Shown: piece by piece, positions 41,109-46,583 of the stretch
How the letters are laid out: every line of letters starts with the position of its first letter
Numbering within the stretch: the stretch's first letter is position 1
Origin: an uncultured Oscillibacter sp.
GTDB lineage: Bacteria; Bacillota; Clostridia; Oscillospirales; Oscillospiraceae
Direction: 5' to 3'
NCBI GenBank assembly: GCA_910585165.1
Contig: CAJUBX010000007.1
Span: forward strand, 1 to 46,583
DNA: 46,583 nt
Program-made: the position numbers and the translations under genes
Notes under the pieces: model-generated
Told to the model about the DNA's origin: nothing
The model's database searches: none
The model's input: the letters and a program-made list of their open reading frames with translations, nothing else

Positions 41109-41696
41109 TCAGCTCAGGGAGGCCAGCTCCTCCGCCACCCGGGCCTCGCTCTCCCGCATGGCCCGGATGGTCTTGTCCATCAGGTCCTCCAGGGCCCATC
41201 CCAGGCGCTCCGCGCCGTCCCGGATGACCTCCCTGGAACAGCCGGCGGCGAACTTCTTGTCCTTGAACTTCTTCTTGAGGGAGGAGACCTCCATGTCGGA
41301 GCAGGACCTGCTGGGCCGCATCCGGGCCGCCGCGCCAATGAGGCCCGTCAGCTCGTCGGCTGCGAACAGCACCTTTTCCATCTCGTGGACAGGCTCCACG
41401 TCGGAGCAGATGCCGTAGCCGTGGCTGCAAACGGCGTGGACCAGCTCCTCGGAGCAGCCGATTTCCGCCAGCAGCTCCGGGGCCTTTTTGCAGTGTTCCT
41501 CCGGCCATTTCTCGAAATCCACGTCGTGGAGGAGGCCTACCGCAGACCAGAAGTCCGCCTCCTCCCCATAGCCCAGCTCCCGGGCATACCAGCCCATGAC
41601 GGCCTCGACGGTCAGGGCGTGCTGGAGGTGGAAGGGCTCGGTGTTGTACTTGCGCAGCAGCGCCAGGGCCGCCGCTCTTTCGGGACAGGCTTTCAT
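41109..41696 (-). CDS. HD-domain hydrolase-like protein
   Basis: A 195-residue HD-superfamily protein. FHLQHALTVEAVMGWYARELG gives the first His, LLHDVDFEKWPEEH the HD pair (about 56-57), and HGYGICSDVEP plus ADELTGLIGAAARMRPSRSCSDMEVSSLKKKFKDKKFAAGCSREVI the distal part. This is a common stand-alone family in Clostridia with likely phosphohydrolase activity on an unknown substrate. The start MKACPERAA is preferred to a residue ten codons upstream because AAGGAG is ten bases before it. Confidence 0.85.
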   Translation of the reverse strand: MKACPERAAALALLRKYNTEPFHLQHALTVEAVMGWYARELGYGEEADFWSAVGLLHDVDFEKWPEEHCKKAPELLAEIGCSEELVHAVCSHGYGICSDVEPVHEMEKVLFAADELTGLIGAAARMRPSRSCSDMEVSSLKKKFKDKKFAAGCSREVIRDGAERLGWALEDLMDKTIRAMRESEARVAEELASLS

Positions 41697-41760
41697 GGGA
41701 CAGTTCTCCTTTGTTTTGATTTGCATACAGTATACGGCTTTGCGCCGCGGATTGCAAGCC

Positions 41761-42441
41761 TCACGGCTCCCGGGGGTCCGGGTCGGCGTCCAGCGTGACG
41801 AAGTAGTCGTAAAACGGCAGCAAAAATGCGTACCCCTCCTTCAGCCGGTCCACCAGGCGGCGGGAGAACAGCTCCTCCGTCAGCTTATCCTGGTGGAGAA
41901 TCGAAAAGGACTTCGCCTGATACCAGGGCTCCAGCAGCGGCGAGGGAGCCGGGCCTTTGGGGCGCTTGTAGGCTTCCGCCTCCAGGGCAAACTCCTCCTG
42001 CTTTTCCAGGGCACGGGCCAGGGCCTCCAGGGGCTTCGGGTCCCGGTCCAGCCGGGCCCGGAGCTTCGCCATGGTCAGCGCCTTGGGCAGGTAGTAGCCC
42101 ATGCCGCAGCTCCAGCCCTCCGGCGCCAGCTCAAACCAAAAGGTGGGCTTGGCCGTCCACTGCTCCGAGGGCTCCTCCACGGAAAACCACAGGCTCTCCT
42201 TGTAGGGTCCCCGGCCGTGGAGGCGGCGGGCGTCCCGGTAGATGCGGGTGACTTTACAAATCAGATTGTAGTCCGGGCGCTTTTCCCGGATAAAGCCGTA
42301 TATTTCCGCCCCCAGCGCCTGCATGGGGCGGTAGAAGTGGTTCAGGTAGGTTTCCTTATGGGCCTCAAACCAGGGCCGCTCGTTATTGAAGCGGATGCCC
42401 CACATGAAATCCACCGTTTCGCCGGTAAAGCCGGTAAACAT
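41761..42441 (-). CDS. DUF2461 family protein
   Basis: A 226-residue protein of the DUF2461 (TIGR02453) family: FTGFTGETVDFMWGIRFNNERPWFEAHKETYLNHFYRPMQALGAEIYGFI, IYRDARRLHGRGPYKESLWFSV, FWFELAPEGWSCGMGYYLPKALTMAKLRARL. Function is unknown across bacteria. The start MFTGFTG has GAGGAGG eight bases upstream; residues before it fall in the repeat that follows. It is monocistronic, next to the hairpin-rich repeat. Confidence 0.88.
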   Translation of the reverse strand: MFTGFTGETVDFMWGIRFNNERPWFEAHKETYLNHFYRPMQALGAEIYGFIREKRPDYNLICKVTRIYRDARRLHGRGPYKESLWFSVEEPSEQWTAKPTFWFELAPEGWSCGMGYYLPKALTMAKLRARLDRDPKPLEALARALEKQEEFALEAEAYKRPKGPAPSPLLEPWYQAKSFSILHQDKLTEELFSRRLVDRLKEGYAFLLPFYDYFVTLDADPDPREP

Positions 42442-42474
42442 GGGCTGCCTCCTCTGCGGCCAGCCGCCGCTTTT

Positions 42475-42657
42475 TATAGTCGCACAGTTGAAAAGAAGCA
42501 AAGCTTCTTTTCAAGTCTGCGGCTTTTGCCGCAGAAGGCCGCGTCAGCGGCCTCCTGTGCTTCCTTCATAGTTGGCGCACACGGGCTTGGCCCGTCCGGC
42601 GGCTATAGCCGCCGATTGAAAATCGGCGATTGCCGGTTTTCAAGTGCGCTGACTATA
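42475..42657. repeat. Hairpin-rich repeat with terminal inverted repeats
   Basis: TATAGTCGCACAGTTGAAAA (from 42475) pairs, with an indel and a mismatch, with TTTTCAAGTGCGCTGACTATA's complement (to 42657). Between are at least five perfect stem-loops in a row: TTGAAAAGAAGC/GCTTCTTTTCAA, CTGCGGC/GCCGCAG, GGCCGC/GCGGCC, ACGGGC/GCCCGT and CGGCGGC/GCCGCCG. There is no reading frame, and ATAGTTGGCGCAC inside resembles the ends. The layout is that of a composite miniature element. Its right end supplies the C-terminus of the next gene. Confidence 0.65.
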
Positions 42658-42948
42658 TTCCCTCCCCGGCGGATAGGGAATCCGGTAGGGCTCCGTCCCC
42701 CGCTCCGCCAGCTTTTGCAAGAGCCAGGACTTCAAGGCCGCGACCCCCTCCTCCGTCCAGGGGAAGGTCTCCGTTTCCGCGTCCTTCGCCAGCTCAAAGC
42801 AGACGTTCTCATACACCCACGCCTGAATCTCCCCCTCCCCCATCCAGCCGGTGCGCCGGAAGCGGTAGCGGAAGGTTCCAAGGCTCCCCGGGAACACCGC
42901 CGCCCGGGTGAAAAACTCCATGGTCAGAAAGTCAAACGCGCCGTCCAT
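42640..42948 (-). CDS. Small hypothetical protein ending in a repeat
   Basis: A 102-residue soluble protein, MDGAFDFLTMEFFTRAAVFPGSLGTFRYRF..., rich in aromatic residues with a probable alpha/beta fold. I recognise no named family. AAGGAGG is seven bases before the ATG. Residues after GREY (SQRT and stop) come from the right end of the hairpin-rich repeat, so the natural C-terminus may be lost. It follows the zinc-type binding protein by 16 bases and is likely co-transcribed with it. Confidence 0.65.
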   Translation of the reverse strand: MDGAFDFLTMEFFTRAAVFPGSLGTFRYRFRRTGWMGEGEIQAWVYENVCFELAKDAETETFPWTEEGVAALKSWLLQKLAERGTEPYRIPYPPGREYSQRT

Positions 42949-42964
42949 ATCCCGCCTCCTTAAG

Positions 42965-43909
42965 TCACATATGCTCCCGCAGGGTCTCCAGGTTGGCCCG
43001 CATCAAGGAGAGATACGTCTCCCCCGCCTCCAGCTCCGCCCGGCTCACGTTGTGGCAGGTGTGGAACTGGGCCGTCTCCACCCCGGCGGCCTCGGCGATG
43101 CCGTCCGCCACCAGGTGGTTGGAAAACTCGATATACCACACGGTGGGAAGCCCCTCCTCCCGGACCTTCTCCGTCAAAAAGGCCACCGTGGCCGCCGAGG
43201 GCTCCGTCTGGGTCCCGCAGCCGGGAAAGGCGGCGTAGTAATCCAGACCGTAAGCATGGGCAAAATAGAGCAGGGGAAAGCGGTCGCCGAAGACGATGGT
43301 CCGCTCCGGCAGGCCGCCGAAGAAGGCGGCAAAGTCCCGGTCCAGGTCCTCCAGCTCCAGGGCGTAGCCTTCGGCCCCGGCGGCGTACTCCCCGGCGTGG
43401 TCCGGGTCCAGGGCGGCCAGCCGCTCCCCGATGGTCCTTGTAACGGCGGCGGCGTTTCGCGGGGCGGTCCAGACATGCTCGTCCATGCCCACCACCTCCC
43501 CCAGGTGATCGTGGTCCTCCCCATGCCCGTGGCCTCCCTGCATCCCCTCCGCGGCCTCCTCCTCCAGAAGGTCCACGCAGTCCACCATCCGCAGGGTTTC
43601 GCCCTCCCGCTCTATGGCGGAGAGGATGGTATCCACCCAGGCGTCGGACTCGCCGCCCAGGTAGATAAAGAGGTCGCAGCGCTGGACCAGGAGGATGTCC
43701 GCCGGGGTGGGCTCGTAGGAATGGCTCTCCGCCCCGGGGGGCAGCAGCAGCGTTACGTCCGCCAATCCGGCGGAGGCGGCCCGGGCAAAGTCATAGGCCG
43801 GGAACACCGCCGCCACGATTTCAAGGCGGTCCGGATCCTCCGGCGGCAGGGCCGGGCCGCAGGCCGCCAGCATCAGCAACGCGCACAGGAGGGGAAGAAG
43901 TTTTTTCAT
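42965..43909 (-). CDS. ZnuA/AdcA-type metal-binding lipoprotein
   Basis: A 314-residue cluster A-I solute-binding lipoprotein: signal peptide with LAACG (Cys at residue 17), then PAYDFARAASAG, a His-containing GAESHSYEPTPADI (about 59, first metal His), a His-rich loop HGHGEDHDH (about 130), DEHVWTAPRNAA (second His), FGDRFPLLYFAHAYGLDYYA (third His) and Asp/Glu-rich distal part. These features mark zinc or manganese binding. No ABC ATPase or permease lies beside it in the window, so it must use a transporter encoded elsewhere. The start MKKLLPLL follows AAAGGGG; the frame begins 11 codons earlier. Confidence 0.9.
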   Translation of the reverse strand: MKKLLPLLCALLMLAACGPALPPEDPDRLEIVAAVFPAYDFARAASAGLADVTLLLPPGAESHSYEPTPADILLVQRCDLFIYLGGESDAWVDTILSAIEREGETLRMVDCVDLLEEEAAEGMQGGHGHGEDHDHLGEVVGMDEHVWTAPRNAAAVTRTIGERLAALDPDHAGEYAAGAEGYALELEDLDRDFAAFFGGLPERTIVFGDRFPLLYFAHAYGLDYYAAFPGCGTQTEPSAATVAFLTEKVREEGLPTVWYIEFSNHLVADGIAEAAGVETAQFHTCHNVSRAELEAGETYLSLMRANLETLREHM

Positions 43910-43941
43910 AGCGGTCCCCTTTCGGGATGTTCGGTGCATCA

Positions 43942-43970
43942 AATATACTACAGGCCGGGGAAAAATGCAA
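43942..43970 (-). promoter_or_regulatory. Promoter of the metal-binding lipoprotein gene
   Basis: Minus strand: TTGCAT (43965-43970), 17 bases, TATATT (43942-43947), 33 bases before the start codon. No clear Zur or Fur-type palindrome is seen. Confidence 0.7.
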
Positions 43971-44150
43971 GGGCGGCGGTCCGGGGGGCGGTTCTTCCGT
44001 TTGAACGGCGGCCCGCGTTGTCTGCGGATTAAAGAAGCTGTCTGATTCTAAATCCCGGGAAAATACCCGTCGTTTTTTACGACGGCGGGGAAAAAAATCT
44101 CCGCTCCTTCGTAGAAATATCCAGAAAACGCGGCGCGCTTGATTTTTTTG

Positions 44151-44179
44151 TTGCGCTTTAAATTTCGGACATGTATAAT
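44151..44179 (+). promoter_or_regulatory. Promoter of the ilvBN operon
   Basis: TTGCGC (44151-44156), 17 bases, TATAAT (44174-44179). Transcription would start near 44186, about 78 bases before the leader-peptide ATG and 320 before ilvB. Confidence 0.8.
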
Positions 44180-44263
44180 AACAAACCAAGACAAGCGGAA
44201 GGCGCTCCCCTGGAGGGAGGCCGGACGCCGGAAGGCCGCTTTTCGGCGGCGGAGGGAACGCCC

Positions 44264-44413
44264 ATGTGGACGATGCACGCTCTAAACAGCATCCTGGGCC
44301 TGTACATTATTCTGGTTCTGGTACTGGCAGTTCTGCCGCCGAAACCGAATAGTGCGTTTGGTCATGCGCGAAACAAGGGCGTAATGAGCGGTTCCCTCCA
44401 GAGGGCAGCGTAA
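44264..44413 (+). CDS. Branched-chain-rich ilv leader peptide
   Basis: A 49-codon frame, MWTMHALNSILGLYIILVLV..., with GGAGGG eight bases upstream. From 44291 to 44335, 12 of 15 codons are Ile, Leu or Val. It lies between the ilv promoter and a hairpin terminator just before ilvB, the layout of transcription attenuation as in ivbL-ilvBN of enterics. Ribosome stalling on these codons when charged tRNA is short would alter leader folding and let transcription continue. The same stretch could be a membrane helix of a real small protein; context favours a leader. The frame is open upstream to 44171, but no ribosome site supports an earlier start. Confidence 0.75.
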   Translation: MWTMHALNSILGLYIILVLVLAVLPPKPNSAFGHARNKGVMSGSLQRAA

Positions 44414-44432
44414 ACCGCCGCTTCCCCCCAGA

Positions 44433-44486
44433 CCGGAACTCTTGCAAGTCCGTGACCCGACGAGGGACACGGACTTATTTGCTTTT
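44433..44486 (+). promoter_or_regulatory. Attenuator: competing antiterminator and terminator
   Basis: Terminator: AAGTCCGTG (44446-44454) pairs with CACGGACTT (44468-44476), continued by CCC/GGG inside, then ATTTGCTTTT. Alternative: CGGAACT just upstream (44434-44440) pairs with AGTCCG (44447-44452) with one bulged A, using the same bases as the terminator's 5' arm. Only one can form. The region starts about 20 bases after the leader-peptide stop. Confidence 0.7.
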
Positions 44487-44508
44487 ACACCGAAAGGAGC
44501 TTGGAAGC

Positions 44509-46140
44509 ATGGAAATGACAGGCGCTCAAATTTTAATGGAGGGCTTGGCCCGGGAGGGCGTGGAGCGGGTCTTCGGCTATGCCGGGGCCACCATCTGTCC
44601 CATTGCCGACGCCCTGCGGGAGGACCCGAACATAGACTACACCCTGGTCCGCACGGAGCAGAACGCCGGGCATATGGCCTCCGGCTATGCCCGGGTGACG
44701 GGAAAAACCGGGGTGTGCATCGTCACCTCCGGCCCCGGCGCCACCAACCTGATTACCGGCGTGGCCACCGCCTACATGGACTCCATCCCCCTGGTGGCCG
44801 TCACGGGGCAGGTGCCCTCCAACCTCCTGGGGCGGGACATCTTCCAGGAGGTGGACATCACCGGGGCGGTGACCCCCTTTACCAAGCATTGCTATCTGGT
44901 GAAGGACGCCCGCCAGCTTCCGGCGGTTTTGAAGGAGGCGTTTCACATCGCCTCCACAGGCCGCCCCGGCCCGGTGCTCATCGACATCCCCGTGGACGTG
45001 CAGGAGCAGCTGGTGTCCGACGTAACGTTCCCGGAGGAGGTCCGCATACGGGGCTATAACCCCAGCGTCCGGGGCAACGACAAGCAGATCGCCAACGTGG
45101 CCGCCGCCATTCAGGTGGCGAAAAAGCCGGTTATCTGCGCCGGGGGCGGCGTGTTCCTGGCCCACGCGGAGGCGGAGCTCCGCCGCTTTGCCGAGTCCAC
45201 CGGCATTCCGGTGGTGACCACCATGATGGGCCTCTCCCTCCTGCCCACGGAGCACCCGCTGAACATGGGCATGATCGGCTCTCACGGGAACACCACCGCC
45301 AACAAGGCTTTGGTAAAGTCGGACCTCCTCATTATGATCGGCACCCGGGTGGCGGACCGGGCCATCGTCTCCCCGGACGAGATTCAAAAGCGCATGGCCA
45401 ACATCCACATTGACGTGGACCCCGCCGAGATCGGCAAGAATATGCAGTCCGCCCTTCCCCTGGTGGGGGACGCCAAGGTTATTCTGGGGCAGCTTATGGA
45501 GCGGGGCGCCCGGGCGGACTGCGGCCAGTGGCGGGAGGCCCTTCAGGACCTGCGCCGGACGAACCTGGGCCGGGGCTATCCCGCAAAGGAGGGCTATGTC
45601 TTCCCGGGCCGCCTTCTGCGGCTGATGGGGGAACGCCTGAACGGTGACGCCGCCGTCTGCGTGGACGTGGGGCAGAACCAGATTTGGGCCTGCAAGCACC
45701 TCCGCCTCCGGGGCGGGCGGTTTTTGACCAGCGGGGGCCTGGGGACCATGGGCTACGCCATTCCCTGCGCCATCGGCGTGAAGACCGCCCAGCCGGACCG
45801 GCAGGTGGTAGCCGTCTGCGGCGACGGGTCCTTCCAGATGTCCATGAACGAGCTGGCCGCCGTGAAGGCCGGGGGCTTCGACTTGAAAATCCTGCTGCTG
45901 CGCAACGGGGTCCTGGGCCTGGTGAACCAGATTCAAAGCGGAGCGCCCTACCACGGCCCCTTCGGCGTGCGGCTGGACGGAGACCCGGATTTCGCCGCCA
46001 TCGCCGCCGCCTACGGCGTCCCCAGCATGACGCTGCGGGACGAGGCAAAGGTGGAGGAGACCCTGGACCGCTTTTTGGCAAAGAAGGGCCCCTGCCTCCT
46101 CATCGCGGAGGTGAGCCCTGAATGGAAGACGACGGATTAA
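44509..46140 (+). CDS. ilvB: Acetolactate synthase large (catalytic) subunit
   Basis: A 543-residue thiamine-diphosphate enzyme making 2-acetolactate or 2-aceto-2-hydroxybutyrate, the first common step to valine, leucine and isoleucine. The catalytic Glu is in RTEQNAGHMASGYAR (Glu50), the FAD region shows GSHGNTTANKALVKSDLLIMIGTRVADR, and the ThDP motif is CGDGSFQMSMNELAAVKAGGFDLKILLLRN (from about 437). The start MEMTGAQILMEGL has AAAGGAG upstream. Presence of ilvN next and the leader attenuator mark it as the biosynthetic rather than fermentative (AlsS) enzyme. Length is at the short end of the family. Confidence 0.95.
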   Translation: MEMTGAQILMEGLAREGVERVFGYAGATICPIADALREDPNIDYTLVRTEQNAGHMASGYARVTGKTGVCIVTSGPGATNLITGVATAYMDSIPLVAVTGQVPSNLLGRDIFQEVDITGAVTPFTKHCYLVKDARQLPAVLKEAFHIASTGRPGPVLIDIPVDVQEQLVSDVTFPEEVRIRGYNPSVRGNDKQIANVAAAIQVAKKPVICAGGGVFLAHAEAELRRFAESTGIPVVTTMMGLSLLPTEHPLNMGMIGSHGNTTANKALVKSDLLIMIGTRVADRAIVSPDEIQKRMANIHIDVDPAEIGKNMQSALPLVGDAKVILGQLMERGARADCGQWREALQDLRRTNLGRGYPAKEGYVFPGRLLRLMGERLNGDAAVCVDVGQNQIWACKHLRLRGGRFLTSGGLGTMGYAIPCAIGVKTAQPDRQVVAVCGDGSFQMSMNELAAVKAGGFDLKILLLRNGVLGLVNQIQSGAPYHGPFGVRLDGDPDFAAIAAAYGVPSMTLRDEAKVEETLDRFLAKKGPCLLIAEVSPEWKTTD

Positions 46141-46156
46141 GGGGGAGGAGAGAAGG

Positions 46157-46583
46157 ATGAAGCAGACAATTTCCATTTTGGTGGAGAACCGGGCGGGCGT
46201 TTTGAACCGGGTGGCCAGCCTGTTTTCCCGCCGGGCCTTCAACATCGACTCCCTGGCGGTGGGCGTGACGGACGATCCCTCCCTCTCCCGGATGACCATC
46301 ATCGTGGACAACGGCAACAGCGTGGTGGAGCAGGTGGAAAAGCAGCTGAACAAGCTGGTGGAGGTCATCAAGGTCCGGACCCTGGACGAGGGGAACATGA
46401 TCGGCCGGGAGCTGATGATTATCAAGGTCAGCGCCAACAAAAACAACCGGGAGCATATCATGACCATCTGCAATATCTGCGGGGCCAAGGCGGCGGACAT
46501 CTCCCCCACCTCCATGACCCTGGAGATTTCCGACACCCCGGACCGGGTGGACGTGTTCGAGGAGATGATGCGGCCCTTCAACA
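46157..46583 (+). CDS. ilvN: Acetolactate synthase small (regulatory) subunit, cut by window end
   Basis: The first 142 residues of the regulatory subunit; the gene runs off the window. The N-terminal ACT domain is clear: ISILVENRAGVLNRVASLFSRRAFNIDSLAVGVTDDPSLSRMTIIVD, then VEQVEKQLNKLVEVIKVRTLDE and the start of the C-terminal domain, ELMIIKVSANKNNREHIMTICNICGAKAADISP. It binds valine and stimulates IlvB. GGAGGAG lies before the ATG, 16 bases after the ilvB stop, so both are translated from one message. Confidence 0.96.
   Translation, partial: MKQTISILVENRAGVLNRVASLFSRRAFNIDSLAVGVTDDPSLSRMTIIVDNGNSVVEQVEKQLNKLVEVIKVRTLDEGNMIGRELMIIKVSANKNNREHIMTICNICGAKAADISPTSMTLEISDTPDRVDVFEEMMRPFN

Noticed and set aside
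44180..44510. T-box riboswitch upstream of ilvB
   Set aside because: No AGGGTGGNACCGCG-type element was found; the region is explained by a leader peptide and attenuator.

Overview
The window is GC-rich (roughly 60% or more by eye) and reads as chromosome of a spore-forming Firmicute, most likely a gut Oscillospiraceae of the Flavonifractor/Pseudoflavonifractor type. The support is a BofA-like sporulation protein, a PdaA-like cortex deacetylase, the YaaL/BofA/TadA neighbourhood, the era-yqzL-recO order, AGGAGG ribosome sites throughout and sigma-A promoters with 17-base spacers. The genus is an inference; no rRNA or tRNA gene was recognised.

Layout. 1-2300: unassigned left edge, yaaL-bofA (minus) divergent from tadA, and a CBS-pair protein. 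2428-5775: a TAXI-type TRAP transporter whose binding protein appears circularly permuted, followed by a fused DctQM permease. 5881-6608: an AT-richer orphan island. 6758-10485: a MacAB/YknXYZ-like exporter. 10502-13747: an AbiH-family protein, mtnA and a short pyruvate-kinase-like protein. 13785-13997: a 161-bp element flanked by two identical copies of a terminator hairpin. 14001-17077: a nuclease pair (minus), a polysaccharide deacetylase and a left-handed beta-helix protein. 17150-20129: csoR and copA, with a CopZ domain fused to CopA that keeps its own ribosome-binding site. 20138-22438: two unknown genes, a nested cluster of miniature transposable elements, and udp. 22614-35801: a long minus-strand genome-maintenance block (radC, uvrB, uvrA, era, yqzL, recO, mutS2 plus small metabolic genes), with an SOS-like box at uvrB and a miniature element forming the 3' end of recO. 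35825-38102: RNase J with a long leader, then a second copy of the terminator-flanked element. 38132-43970: a membrane protein, a candidate small RNA, an Xre regulator, a DEAD-box helicase, an HD protein, a DUF2461 protein, a hairpin-rich repeat and an orphan zinc-type binding protein. 44151-46583: ilvB and ilvN (cut by the window end) behind a branched-chain-rich leader peptide and attenuator.

The most notable observations are: (1) the permuted TAXI binding protein; (2) two 161-bp hairpin elements at different terminators, each flanked by a perfect 26-bp duplication of the local terminator stem-loop; (3) TNA-target miniature elements whose internal stems covary between copies; (4) repeats that supply the stop codons of recO and of a hypothetical gene; (5) the copA-copZ fusion with an internal start; and (6) peptide-type attenuation of ilvBN.
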